Below are positions 56,001 through 64,000 of a DNA stretch of 64,000 bases, piece by piece (position 1 is the first letter of the stretch; each line of letters opens with the position of its first letter). The position numbers and the translations under genes are program-made. Source of the stretch: Telmatactis stephensoni (Eukaryota > Cnidaria > Anthozoa > Actiniaria > Isophelliidae); NCBI GenBank assembly GCA_029948255.1, contig JALIZF010001728.1, positions 1 to 64,000 of the forward strand. Direction: 5' to 3'. The notes beneath the pieces are model-generated. The model saw only the letters and a list, made by a program, of their open reading frames with translations. It searched no databases and was not told where the DNA came from.

Positions 56001-57849
56001 CTTTCGGCTTGACATTTCGGCTCTACTTCGGGGATTTCCGAATTACGCACGCACGCAGGAACTCGGTAGCATAGTGTGTAAGTAACCACAAAAACTCTGG
56101 AATCGGCAGTTAATAATGAACTGACAAATTTGTTTGACTGGTTGACTGCAAACAAATTAACTTTGAATATTAAAAAATCAAATTTTGTCATTTTCCGACC
56201 ATACCAGAAAAAAATAGCTTCGCCAATAAAAATTAAAGTTTTTGATAATGCAATAGGTGAATATATTTATTTAGAGATAAAGAATACGTTAAATATCTAG
56301 GCATATTTATCGATAGCCATCTCTCCTGGAAACATCAAATTGATTATATTAGTACAATCAGTAAAACAGTTGGACTTTTTGCTAAATTAAGACATTTTGT
56401 TCCCCAAGACACTCTAATCACTTTGTACTGGTCACTAATCTATCCTTACTTGAATTATGGTATCTGTGCTTGGGGCCAAGCATCAAAATCGCTACTTAAA
56501 AAACTTCTGATTTTGAAAAAACGTGTCCTCAGACTTATCTTTTATCCTAACCAAAGAGAAAGTGCCATTCCTCTCTTTATTGAATCAAATATTCCTCCAT
56601 TAAATATCATGTATTGTCAATCAGTCGCTAATCTTGTACATAATGCTGTCAATGGAAATTGCCCCAAAAACCTATGCAAATTATTTGTATCAGTTAGAGA
56701 TATTCATTCATACAATACTCGTTCTTCGGCTGCCAATAAATTATATACTCAGTCAGCAAGGCTGAACATTTATTTGTTTTATATAATATTCATAATTCCA
56801 AATAGGATGGGTTAATGGTGATAGTGTGGAAGAAAACAGTTATTTTCATGAGTTTTAAATTTAATTAAAGTCATTAGCATAAAACTGCAAGTATGGGAAA
56901 TAGGGTGAGGCACTATAGGTAGTTAAGTGGCTATGGCCCTGACTGTTTTTGATATTGTATCACAGTGTCAAAGTTTGGGTGTGGCAGTACATGTCAAATG
57001 AAAGGGCGTACAACATCAGACCAAATAGAACGAGTTGATGGTGATAGTGTGGAAGAAAACAGTTATTTTCATGAATGTTAAATTTAATTAAATCCATTAA
57101 CATAAAACTGCAAGTATGGGAAATAGGGTGGGACACTACAGCTATTTAAGTAGAAGGAACAGTACTTGTAAAGAATTATCAAATTTCATGGAACACCTTG
57201 TTAATGTAACAATCTTATTTAATTTTAAGTGAAAAGTAATTCCACTGGTGTAAAACTGGAAGTATTGTTTTTGGGCGTGATGCCACATCAGGAATTAGTC
57301 AGCATATTGTCTTCTATCATTGTGCCCATTTTCATGCTTGTAGCTAAAAAAACCCTGAACAATTCTGCACTATTTGTGCACTATATTCCTGCACTATTAA
57401 TGATAAATTTCACCAGTTCAGTACTAGATTTTGGCTACCATTTTGGAAGGGCCATCTTTTCCTCTAAAATAGTATAAAGATTATATAAGCTACCACTTCC
57501 CCTACAACCCCGTTAAATAATAAAGCTTACATGGTTTTCTGTTGGGAATAGTTCTGTAGTAAGTGTTGTGCTTCTCTTTGTAAGACGCTGGTGCAGACAT
57601 TTTGTTTTGGCTGTTCAAATAACATCTCCCTGTCGTTGTGTCGTAGTGAAGACTCATGCAATTTTCATCCTTTTCACATTCCAGCCAACACATTAAATAA
57701 CTTGTAATGAAAGACTTATAGTCTGTTCCATTCAGGAAATAGCCGTATTCTTCATTGTCCATCACAGAGATCATTTGAAAGAACTGTTGTTGAAAACTTG
57801 TACGGACTTTAAAGATTATTGCAAATAGCAGAAAAACAAATCCAAGGAC
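50060..57849 (-). CDS. Secreted PAN/Apple protein with C-terminal cnidarian-type extracellular domain (partial)
   Basis: Two exons are supported. Exon 57849-57531 follows a pyrimidine-rich acceptor (ttttatttttcttactag) and encodes a hydrophobic start (VLGFVFLLFAIIF), then a PAN/Apple module (YGYFLNGTDYKSF, MCWLECEKDENCMSLHYD, GRCYLN). It ends CCA-T|gtaagc. The terminal exon 50520-50060 follows tttttcattttacag. It encodes HWLKMNTNPVCFGAANDTFG, KLVHLSGYIQC, YWGCIHV, LPPTS-like PPTSMIL and a CADVFLYGKL end. The single T left by the first exon plus GG makes TGG (Trp), so the phases agree. From memory, PAN plus this VCFGA...LVHxSG...WGC domain is a frequent pairing in corals and anemones. An initiating exon lies beyond 57849, and an extra exon (for example EGF) in the 7-kb intron cannot be excluded. 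Function is unknown, probably extracellular recognition or adhesion. Confidence 0.75.
50836..51151. repeat. (GTTTTT)n microsatellite in the intron
   Basis: About 50 hexamer units. Hexamer periodicity produces long Lys/Asn-, Lys/Gln- and Leu/Phe-repeat frames on both strands that are not genes. Confidence 0.97.
51152..52119. other. Intronic DNA with a Hel-3 3' end remnant
   Basis: At 51849-51875, ccctctatgaggacatgtgg then ttactgg matches the hairpin-plus-TIR 3' end of Hel-3 (minus orientation). No matching 5' end follows, so it is truncated. Nothing else was recognised. Confidence 0.5.
52120..52292 (-). mobile_element. Truncated Hel-2 5' end
   Basis: Hel-2 sequence (gatgaatgaagggcattg, ttcttaaccaatcagg, gaccgattgcgcaagaatg) ends at a 5' hairpin ...GGGCACGAGT (52292). 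The 3' part is missing. Confidence 0.7.
52341..54515. repeat. R14 dispersed repeat, copy b (filled site)
   Basis: Same orientation as 13981-14600, split by the Hel-1 insertion at 52599-54176. R14 resumes with ccaagctacacaag at 54182 and runs to about 54515, where a LINE fragment begins. Confidence 0.82.
52599..54176 (+). mobile_element. Helentron-like element Hel-1, 1,578 bp
   Basis: The 5' end ACTCGGGCTACC-TGT-GGTAGCTCGAGT is a terminal hairpin. The 3' part has the inverted copy CACAGGTGTAGCCCGAGT (54138-54155), then GA, hairpin ACGCCTATTAGGCGT (54158-54172), and CTAG next to TTTT. Left flank gttatt and right flank ttttagccaag correspond to the continuous gttattttggccaag at 14216-14230, so insertion was in a T-run. 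The asymmetric terminal inverted repeat plus 3' hairpin fits Helitron2/Helentron. It has no Rep/helicase ORF, so it is non-autonomous. Confidence 0.8.
54520..56815 (+). pseudogene. CR1/Jockey-like LINE RT fragment, split by Hel-3
   Basis: Part 1 (54520-54630) reads TYINDIVKASTKMKFFLFAD then DTNLYF, the RT catalytic FADD box. Part 2 (56091-56815) continues LTNLFDWLTANKLTLNIKKS, KYLGIFIDSHLSWKHQIDYI and LYWSLIYPYLNYGICAWGQ. Joining across the insertion restores codon order (AAA GAT TTA AAA ACT CTG). A frameshift near 56270 and truncation at both ends show it is dead. Confidence 0.8.
54631..56090 (-). mobile_element. Helentron-like element Hel-3, copy a, inserted in the LINE
   Basis: On the minus strand, the 5' end TGTGGTTACTTACACAC follows a T-run. 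The 3' end is CCAGTAACCACATG, hairpin CCTC-ATA-GAGG, then TCTAT and TTTT. The LINE frame shows what the empty site was. The interior has a direct repeat of about 190 bp (54759-54940 and 55525-55710, both with tttgtcct, tgcccttggtaagtt and ggaaaacaaaattt). No ORF. Confidence 0.7.
56803..57154. repeat. Tandem repeat of about 223 bp, two copies
   Basis: ggtgatagtgtggaagaaaa, cagttattttcatga and ataaaactgcaagtatggga recur at 56815 and 57038. A weaker third echo (gtaaaactggaagtatt) lies near 57250. It is intronic to the PAN gene. Confidence 0.8.
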
Positions 57850-58002
57850 CTAGTAAGAAAAATAAAACTATACATTGAATGAATTAAAAAAACATACTAA
57901 TGCAAATGTTCTTCGTATACATCCACACTCATCCAGATAGATTCGATTTTTTTTTGTTACGATTAGACCCGTCCACACTAAAACGACGTTTTTCTTTTGT
58001 CT
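57850..58002. other. Upstream flank of the PAN exon
   Basis: Intron or 5' sequence. I could not identify the initiating exon. Confidence 0.4.
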
Positions 58003-59140
58003 AAGACTACGTCCACACCAACCCGAATAAATTTAAATCGCATCTTTATTATTGTTACGTTACGGTTAGACCTTCCGTTCACACTAAAACGACGTTTTTC
58101 TAATTTTGCATTACGACTGCACGCCGATCTAAGGGTGTCATTGAGAACGAGACTAATTAAAATTCAACGCATGCGTAATTGTTGCTAGCACCAACCGAGC
58201 GTGAAGAAAGAAGGCTGAACTAGTTTTTGTGTTCGTCTATGTTCTGTACTTTTTGGCAACATAAAGTCATGTAAACGGATGTTTTTGTCGAAGATTCTTC
58301 CATGAGTCTTAGTTTTAGCTTTTTTCTTTAAGCCAAAGATCGATTGCTTGATTTGACAGTTCGATTTATTTCGACAACTTGAAATAAACAATGGCGCTCC
58401 AGATCGGGGAGTTCGTTTAGAATCTTTCCCGTCGCTTGTTTTAAACAGTAATCACTTAATCAATTATAATAAAGTTCCAAAGACATTTTTTCTTTACTTA
58501 GAGCAGTACATAGGATGTAAAAATCAGTTTATTTTCAATCGTTGTGAAATTCTACAAGTTCCGCCGAATGTTATCGGAGCAAAACCTCTTCATTGCTTCT
58601 TCTTCGAAATGTTGCTTACAGCTTTTAAAGCTGATGTTTTTATTCAGAACGATAATTTGGTTGGCTGTGCAAATAAAAAGTTTCATTTGACCAATTTTTA
58701 TACTAAGCATAGACTCATCTTTTAGCTGATTCAGAGAAACTCGCTTCGTATCCGAGTGCTTGTTCGATTGCTGTTATAGGAACTAGTTATGCACAGCTTC
58801 ATAAGCTTTAACTTTGTAAATATTTCATTTGTTATCAAGTATTTTTTAAGTTATCGGAGATTAAGGAAAAGCTAAACAAGAATATTGTGATTTAGGCGAA
58901 ATGATATCTACGACAATCAAACACCTGTTTTGCGTGTTTATAATGAAATGAAAACCATTACAAGCTATCTATCAAATTAGAAATCTTCTACATTATTTAG
59001 TTACTTCTCCTCAAAAATTTTATGTGTCTCTCGAAAAACAACAACCTTGATTCGGAAGGACTGGTCATAATCAGACTCGTTTCCGAGTCTATATTTTGTT
59101 TGTTGCACGGCAACGTGATAGAAATTTGCATAAACGTAAC

Positions 59141-59178
59141 ACCCCCGCGAACCCCTTCTGGAAGGGGTTCGCGGGGGT
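59141..59178. repeat. GC-rich perfect palindrome
   Basis: ACCCCCGCGAACCCCTTC, TG, then its exact complement: an 18-bp stem, 2-nt centre and very high GC content in AT-rich surroundings. Confidence 0.92.
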
Positions 59179-59272
59179 TAACACGCTAATTTATAATATG
59201 ACACACTTTGGATCGGCGTGAAGTCGTAATGGTCTATGGGGTGAAAACGTTTCAGATTTATTTATTATTTTG

Positions 59273-59335
59273 GGTGGCGTAGTGATTAAGCTACTCGCCT
59301 CTCACCCGCTGTGGTATGTGAGTTGAATTTGTTGT
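59273..59335 (+). mobile_element. Degenerate tRNA-derived SINE head
   Basis: TGGCGTAGTGATTAAGC resembles an A box, then CTCGCCTCTCACC. The B box is decayed (GAGTTGAATTT in place of GGTTCGAATC). Confidence 0.5.
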
Positions 59336-60297
59336 GTTGTTCTCTACCATGTCGACAGGGCTGGAAAACGTTTAATAGACTTTCATTATAAGCACACCAT
59401 AGGTTTTTAAGCTCAATATTTTACATATAAGCCGTTTTAGATACAAAGAACAAAATACCAAATAATATCAAACAAAACTGTCAAAATTTGGTGCATACGT
59501 CTCTGAGGTATAATGCCCTGTACTTTGGGAGAGGTGACATTTTGATCAGCAGAAAAATCATTGTTTTAATAAACATCCCCGCGAAGCGTCACTGTAACTT
59601 TACAAGGTTTTGTAAAAACAATGTTAATCAAGCCAGTAACTGTGTAGCAGCTACTGTTTTTCATGCTTCATTATCAATTTATGAAAAAAACTATGAAAAC
59701 AGCTGTTTAGCTGTTTTTCCGCTATGTCTACCATGTCACGAGGTTTTTTCTCCGTTTTTTTTCCCTCCCTCAGCAAAAATCAACATGTAAGTTGAGTGTT
59801 GTATGTAGTATATCGAATATAGTGGTAGCGAGTGTGAATGAGTCTCGGAGATATTTGCTAATCCGAGCATAAATAAAAAGATTTTTTGATTTGATTTTGA
59901 TCCGGTTAGTGTGGACTGGACTAGCCTTAGAAGTGAAAGACGAGAAAGTTGTTGAAGTTTGTTAGGAAGTTTGAATTGATTTGAAGTCAATTGAATTGTA
60001 TGGAGAGATGCAAATTTCATTCAATTCAGCAATCCTGACACTTTGTTCTGCATGGATCAACTAAATTTTTGTCAAAAAGTGATCATTGTCAGTAAATTTA
60101 TACCTTGAAAATGTCATGAAACTTGTGCCATTATTGATAAAATGGACTTTCAACTTATGCCTTGTAAATGCTGTAAATTTCCCTCGAAAACATTTTTGCA
60201 AAGAACCGCAGGAGGGTCAGATAATTAAGAGTCTCCTAAATTTTGCTCGAAGTCAAATTCAAATTCTTCAAAGAATTTTAGGTTAAAATGAAATTAA

Positions 60298-61564
60298 GGT
60301 GACTCAATAGAAATTCAGGAGGCATTCGGCCTTGACAAACTTTTGGTCACAACATTTTAGAATCGCGTTCAATTTCAATTAGGTTTTTAGGAACTTTTAC
60401 TCCAATTATCCAGCTATTCATTGGCGTTAAGCGATTTTGTTGAAGAGAAATATTTTTGGAGTAATTTTAACAAAACCTGACCCCACTTTTTAGCAATGAT
60501 CCACTCTAAATCAAAATTTTGTTGGTATACTGAATGGATGAAACACAGGGAATCAAACTACAATGAATCAAACTTCAAGCTTAATGACCCCAAAAATCGT
60601 CGGAGTAGAAATGCGAGGACGATTGGTCCCAAAAGTGTACCCTAAAAAAGTGCTCTGAAATCGTCATGAATGTTTAGGCACGCCTTGTACTCTGAGAATA
60701 ACAACCACGAACCTCAAATGACAACGAAAAAGTGACTTAATGTCTGCCTAATAAAAGTGTAAAACAGATCGCCCACAGGACAAGCAGTTAAAGAATATAA
60801 GCAATGTTTATAATGTTTATAAAACACTGAAAATAGTCAAAATCTTGGACGCACTTTAAGTCGTTGTTATTCTCAGAGTACAAGGGGTGCCTAAAGATTC
60901 ATGACGATTTCAGAGCTCTTTTAGGGTATACTTTTGGCGGCCAATCGTCCTCGCATTTCTTGATTCCGACGATCTTTGTGAAACTCACTAAGCTTGAAGA
61001 TCGATTAATCGTAGTTTAATTCCCTATGTTTCATCCATTTATATCAACAAAATTTTGATTTAGAGTGGGTCTTTCTAAACAGTGGGGTCAAGTTTTGTTA
61101 AAATTACTCTGAAAATATTTCTCTTCAACAAAATCGCTTAAAACCAATGTGTAGCAGGATAATTGGAGTAAAAGTTCTTATCAAACTCATTAACTATTTA
61201 TTAGAAACACAATGGAAATCACTTCCGTCAAGTGGATCTTTATATCGGATAAAGATTTTTGTTCATTTGCATAAACTTTAACTTGGATTTTCTAAGCCAA
61301 AAATAGTCAAACTTGGAGAATTCTGATCAAATATGATTATTGACAGCTAGACGTTGATAAGTAATATAAATAACTCGAGAGCGTGTTATATCGAGTCTAA
61401 AGATCCTCGCCTTCGGCTCGGATCTTTATCCACCGATATAACACGCTCTCTCGTTCTTTATACATTACTTAACTGAAAGACTATTGAAATTGAACGCGAT
61501 TCTAAAAAGTTGTGACCAAAAGTTTGTCAAGGCCGAATGCCTCCTGAATTTCTATTCAGTCACC
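60298..61564. mobile_element. TTAA-flanked fold-back element, arms of about 480 bp
   Basis: The left arm (60298-60770) and right arm (60840-61564, itself interrupted at about 61190-61480) are inverted copies. Matching blocks are caggaggcattcggccttga, gcgattttgttgaagagaaa, gaggacgattgg and tgtactctgagaataacaac. TTAA flanks both ends (60294-60297, 61565-61568). The interior is about 70 bp. The frame at 61484-61672 is arm sequence and not a gene. Confidence 0.85.
61359..61472. repeat. Palindromic insert within the fold-back arm
   Basis: aagtaatataaataactcg, gagagcgtgttatatcg and their complements surround a GC-rich centre (ctcgccttcggctcgg). The sequence lies in the interruption of the right arm. 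Confidence 0.8.
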
Positions 61565-61726
61565 TTAAAAGACAAGAAATTTGATTCGGTTTTCGATTCA
61601 GCTTTTTGCCCGGGCTCAAAAGACACTATACAATTCGATATACTGAGTCTCCCTTTGACCAAATCTTTATAAATACAGTAGAGTGATTATATTTAACCCG
61701 TGATAAATAGTTGATTCATATAGATC

Positions 61727-61860
61727 TAGAGTGGTTTTCATCTGACCATGAAGGAATAGACAAGAATTAATAGTTGGAAGTAGACTTTAAAGCCATTGTT
61801 TTCTTTTGTTTCCTACCAACTACTACATTTTTCTTTCACGGTCAAATGAAAATCACTCTA
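61727..61860. mobile_element. MITE, TA target site, second copy
   Basis: TAGAGTGGTTTTCATCTGAC ... GTCAAATGAAAATCACTCTA. Same family as 12408-12527, with shared interior ttttcttttgttt and caactacta. Confidence 0.72.
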
Positions 61861-62010
61861 AACCCGTGAAATAGTCATCTTTCTTTCACGGGTTGAATAA
61901 AATCACTGTATTATTACAGTACTTACATCCATTACAGCACAGACAATTGCGAAGCTCCCTCTTGGAACGACGTATGTCCTATGCTTTGTCAGCCATATAT
62001 AAATAACCGC

Positions 62011-62330
62011 TGCCCGGTTGGCTCAGTTGGTTGAGTGTCGATCTTTCGTGCGGGAGGTCGGGGTTCGAATCCCGCCCGGACCAACACTCAGGGTCTTTAA
62101 ACAATTGAGGAGAAGGTGCTGCCTTTGAAATTACATCTGCAAACGGTTATGCCTTCACGTCTTATCGGATAAGGACGTTAAACCGTAGGCCCCGTCTGCT
62201 TTCACTCTAACCCTGCTTGTATAGTGGACGTAAAAGATCCTGTTGTACTGTTCGCAAAGAGTAGAGGATTGTCGCCTGGTACAACAGTTTGTCCTTACTA
62301 CTAACAAACTCTAAGCGCATTTGATTATAT
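62011..62330 (+). mobile_element. tRNA-derived SINE
   Basis: The head has A box TGGCTCAGTTGGTTGAG and B box GGGTTCGAATCCC (to about 62082), without a paired acceptor stem. A body follows containing ggacgttaaaccgtaggccc and ggattgtcgcctggtacaac, then an AT-rich end (tatatacatatag). It is pol III-transcribed in principle. I am not certain which SINE superfamily the body belongs to. Confidence 0.75.
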
Positions 62331-62476
62331 ACATATAGATATTTCACTATATGTAAAATGCTAAAAAGTCATTTTTTATTTCATTTCGAATTCCCGACAC
62401 TTCTCTCGCCTCCTATCGCTTCTCCCTTCTCTAACTGCGACAGTCATTTCAAAGTGTAACGGAACAACAGGAAGCA

Positions 62477-62653
62477 ATAAGCCAGTTCGGAGTTTAAGAA
62501 TCGTTTCTTATGCGCATGCGATTTTATCCCGAATTTCTCACCTTCTTTTGTTTGATTAAAAACAAAAGAAGGTTTAAACAAAAGAAGGTGAGAAATTCGG
62601 GATAAAATCGCATGCGCACTGAAAACGATTCTTAAACTCCGAACTGGCTTATT
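62477..62653. repeat. 177-bp near-perfect palindrome (hairpin MITE)
   Basis: The arms run from aataagccagttcggagttt through gcatgcgattttatcccgaa and gaaggt to the centre at about 62565. One arm has a short unmatched insert. No ORF. Confidence 0.88.
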
Positions 62654-62663
62654 TTGATCATTG

Positions 62664-62935
62664 TTAAGGACGGTGCCTACTAATGTGAAAGCAATTACTT
62701 TCTCTAAAATCTATATAGTTATGATCATGAAATAACCCATTGAAGGCTGTTAGAATCCAAGAAAAAAAATTTGGGGTCACCACGCATTTTAATGAGTTAT
62801 ACGTCATCAAATGTTGCGGAAAATGCATTTTGACGACCTAAAGAAAAATATATATAAATCCTCCATATTTCCAACAAGTTTCAAACTTTTTCTCCTAAAA
62901 CACTCTAAGCATAATTCTCTGTTAGGCCAATAACA
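62664..62935. other. One-ended TTAA-adjacent repeat
   Basis: ttaaggacggtgcctactaa at 62664 looks like one terminus of a TTAA-type MITE, followed by the phrase ggggtcaccacgcatttt that recurs near 1071, 1465 and 49110. No opposite end is visible before the microsatellite. Confidence 0.4.
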
Positions 62936-62946
62936 AAAACAAAAAC

Positions 62947-62987
<41 letters not shown>

Positions 62988-63521
62988 CAAAACAAAACAA
63001 AACAAAACAAAACAAAACAAAACAAAACAAAACAAAACAAAACAAAACAAAACAAAACAAAACAAAACAAAACAAAACAAAACAAAACAAAACAAAACAA
63101 AACAAAACAAAACAAAACAAAACAAAACAAAACAAAACAAAACAAAACAAAACAAAACAAAAACAGAAAACAGAAAACAGAAAACAGAAAACAGAAAACA
63201 AAAAACAAAAAACAAAAAACAAAAAACAAAAAACAAAAAACAAAAAACAAAAAACAAAAAACAAAAAACAAAAAACAAAAAACAAAAAACAAAAAACAAA
63301 AAACAAAAAACAAAAAACAAAAACAAAAAACAAAAAAACAAAAAACAAAAAACAAAAAACAAAAAAACAAAAAACAAAAAACAAAAAACAAAAAACAAAA
63401 AACAAAAAACAAAAAACAAAAACAAAAACAAAAAACAAAAAACAAAAAACAAAAACAAAAAACAAAAAACAAAAAACAAAAAACAAAAAACAAAAAACAA
63501 AAAACAAAAAACAAAAAAAAC
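62936..63521. repeat. Compound (AAAAC)n then (AAAAAAC)n microsatellite
   Basis: Pentamers AAAAC (about 62936-63160), a short AAAACAG block (63160-63200), then heptamers AAAAAAC to 63521. The three long Phe/Cys/Leu frames on the minus strand are artefacts of the repeat. Confidence 0.97.
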
Positions 63522-64000
63522 AAAACCAAACCAAGAAAAAAAACCGCGAAAACAATGAAAACCATGCATTTTTAAAAATATTTACTTGGTTTTAGACTGT
63601 TCTAGTCTTTGATTGCTAAATATAATATGGATATTTACTATCGCCATGCTTCAATTATAAATTTATAAAAAACTTATACAATTCTAGATTTTTCTTTGGT
63701 TTATAATTCAGTTACAGAAGGAAAAAAGAGGGGCATCCAGGCGATTTAAGAAGTTATTTACCGATAAACGCACGAAATACGATGAAATCCCTAGCCCTCC
63801 ATACAGAGTAGACAGATTTTACAAAGCATTATGGGACATTTCCAAGATGGCAGCCAAAAGGCAAATCTAGTTCTTGTGATCAAAACAATGGTTTTTAAGC
63901 GAGTTTTGTTCATTAATACTGAATTTAATTCTACTACAATTCTACAAGCAAGTAAGTTTTATTTATCCAAAATATCGCAAATCTCTCAGACGGGGCTACG
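63522..64000. other. No recognisable gene
   Basis: AT-rich sequence to the window end. No ORF or repeat was identified. Confidence 0.5.

Larger units (their letters stand above)
58003..59930. mobile_element. Inverted-repeat-bounded segment, probable DNA transposon
   Basis: An outer GACTACGTCCACACCAACCC resembles the complement of GGTTAGTGTGGACTGGAC near 59905. Inner inverted repeats GCATTACGACTGCACGCCGA (58103) and the complement near 59212-59234 agree better. The phrase cacactaaaacgacgttttt is repeated at about 57975 and 58079. No transposase frame was recognised and the limits are uncertain. Confidence 0.42.

Noticed and set aside
62011..62082. Functional tRNA gene
   Set aside because: A and B boxes are present, but the acceptor ends do not pair and the sequence runs straight into a SINE body.
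62807..63569. Three Phe/Cys/Leu-rich frames of 215-252 codons resembling membrane proteins
   Set aside because: They arise entirely from the (AAAAC)n/(AAAAAAC)n tract, where no stop codons can form on the minus strand.

Overview
The window looks like AT-rich, repeat-dense nuclear DNA of an animal, most likely an anthozoan cnidarian (coral or sea anemone). The reasons are GT-AG introns, tRNA-derived SINE heads, many families of TIR, fold-back and Helitron-like DNA transposons, zinc-finger/restriction-like-endonuclease LINEs, a BEL/Pao fragment, and a PAN/Apple gene ending in an extracellular domain that I associate with cnidarians. The species assignment is inference from recollection of these families. 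No search was run.

Only four host genes can be supported. (1) A TRAF-type RING gene start on the minus strand (3730 to 2796, two exons). (2) and (3) Two paralogous four-exon genes for small secreted prepropeptides, 8593 to 7342 on the minus strand and 29784 to 30831 on the plus strand. Each has a signal peptide, a very acidic pro-region and a cationic ten-cysteine mature peptide. They sit head to head in the arms (about 6.8-8.9 kb and 29.5-31.3 kb) of an inverted segmental duplication. Signal, pro-region, introns and flanks are well conserved. In the mature peptide all cysteine codons are identical, but 16 of the 17 codons that differ are non-synonymous. This is the pattern of fast-evolving antimicrobial or venom-like peptides, and it is the best candidate for an undescribed system. 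(4) A minus-strand gene with a PAN/Apple exon (57849-57531) and, across a 7-kb intron full of transposons, a terminal exon (50520-50060). The splice phases match.

The rest is mobile or repetitive. 1-6.8 kb: microsatellites, the TRAF start, a BEL-protease-bearing repeat and a MITE. 9.2-9.8 kb: an 18-copy minisatellite. 10.4-12.3 kb: a Helentron-like element carrying a second, nested one. 14 kb: a repeat whose second copy at 52-54 kb holds a 1.58-kb Helentron-like insertion, so the 14-kb copy gives a natural empty site. 17-29 kb: a long-unit satellite with a near-perfect 3,247-bp tandem duplication, invaded by nested Helentron-like elements, a MITE and a LINE. 32-46 kb: remnants of Tc1/mariner, fold-back, BEL/Pao, REL-endonuclease LINE and Ty3/gypsy elements, with several (ATT)n tracts. 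46.6-48.4 kb: a 50-bp minisatellite split by a TIR element. 54.5-56.8 kb: a LINE split by a Helentron-like element. 57.9-63.5 kb: fold-backs, SINEs, MITEs and a long A-rich microsatellite.

Three element families share one end architecture: an inverted repeat that is terminal at the 5' end but is followed at the 3' end by a short hairpin, with insertion in T-runs. This fits non-autonomous Helitron2/Helentron-type (or other HUH-type) transposons. None of the copies has a visible Rep or helicase ORF.
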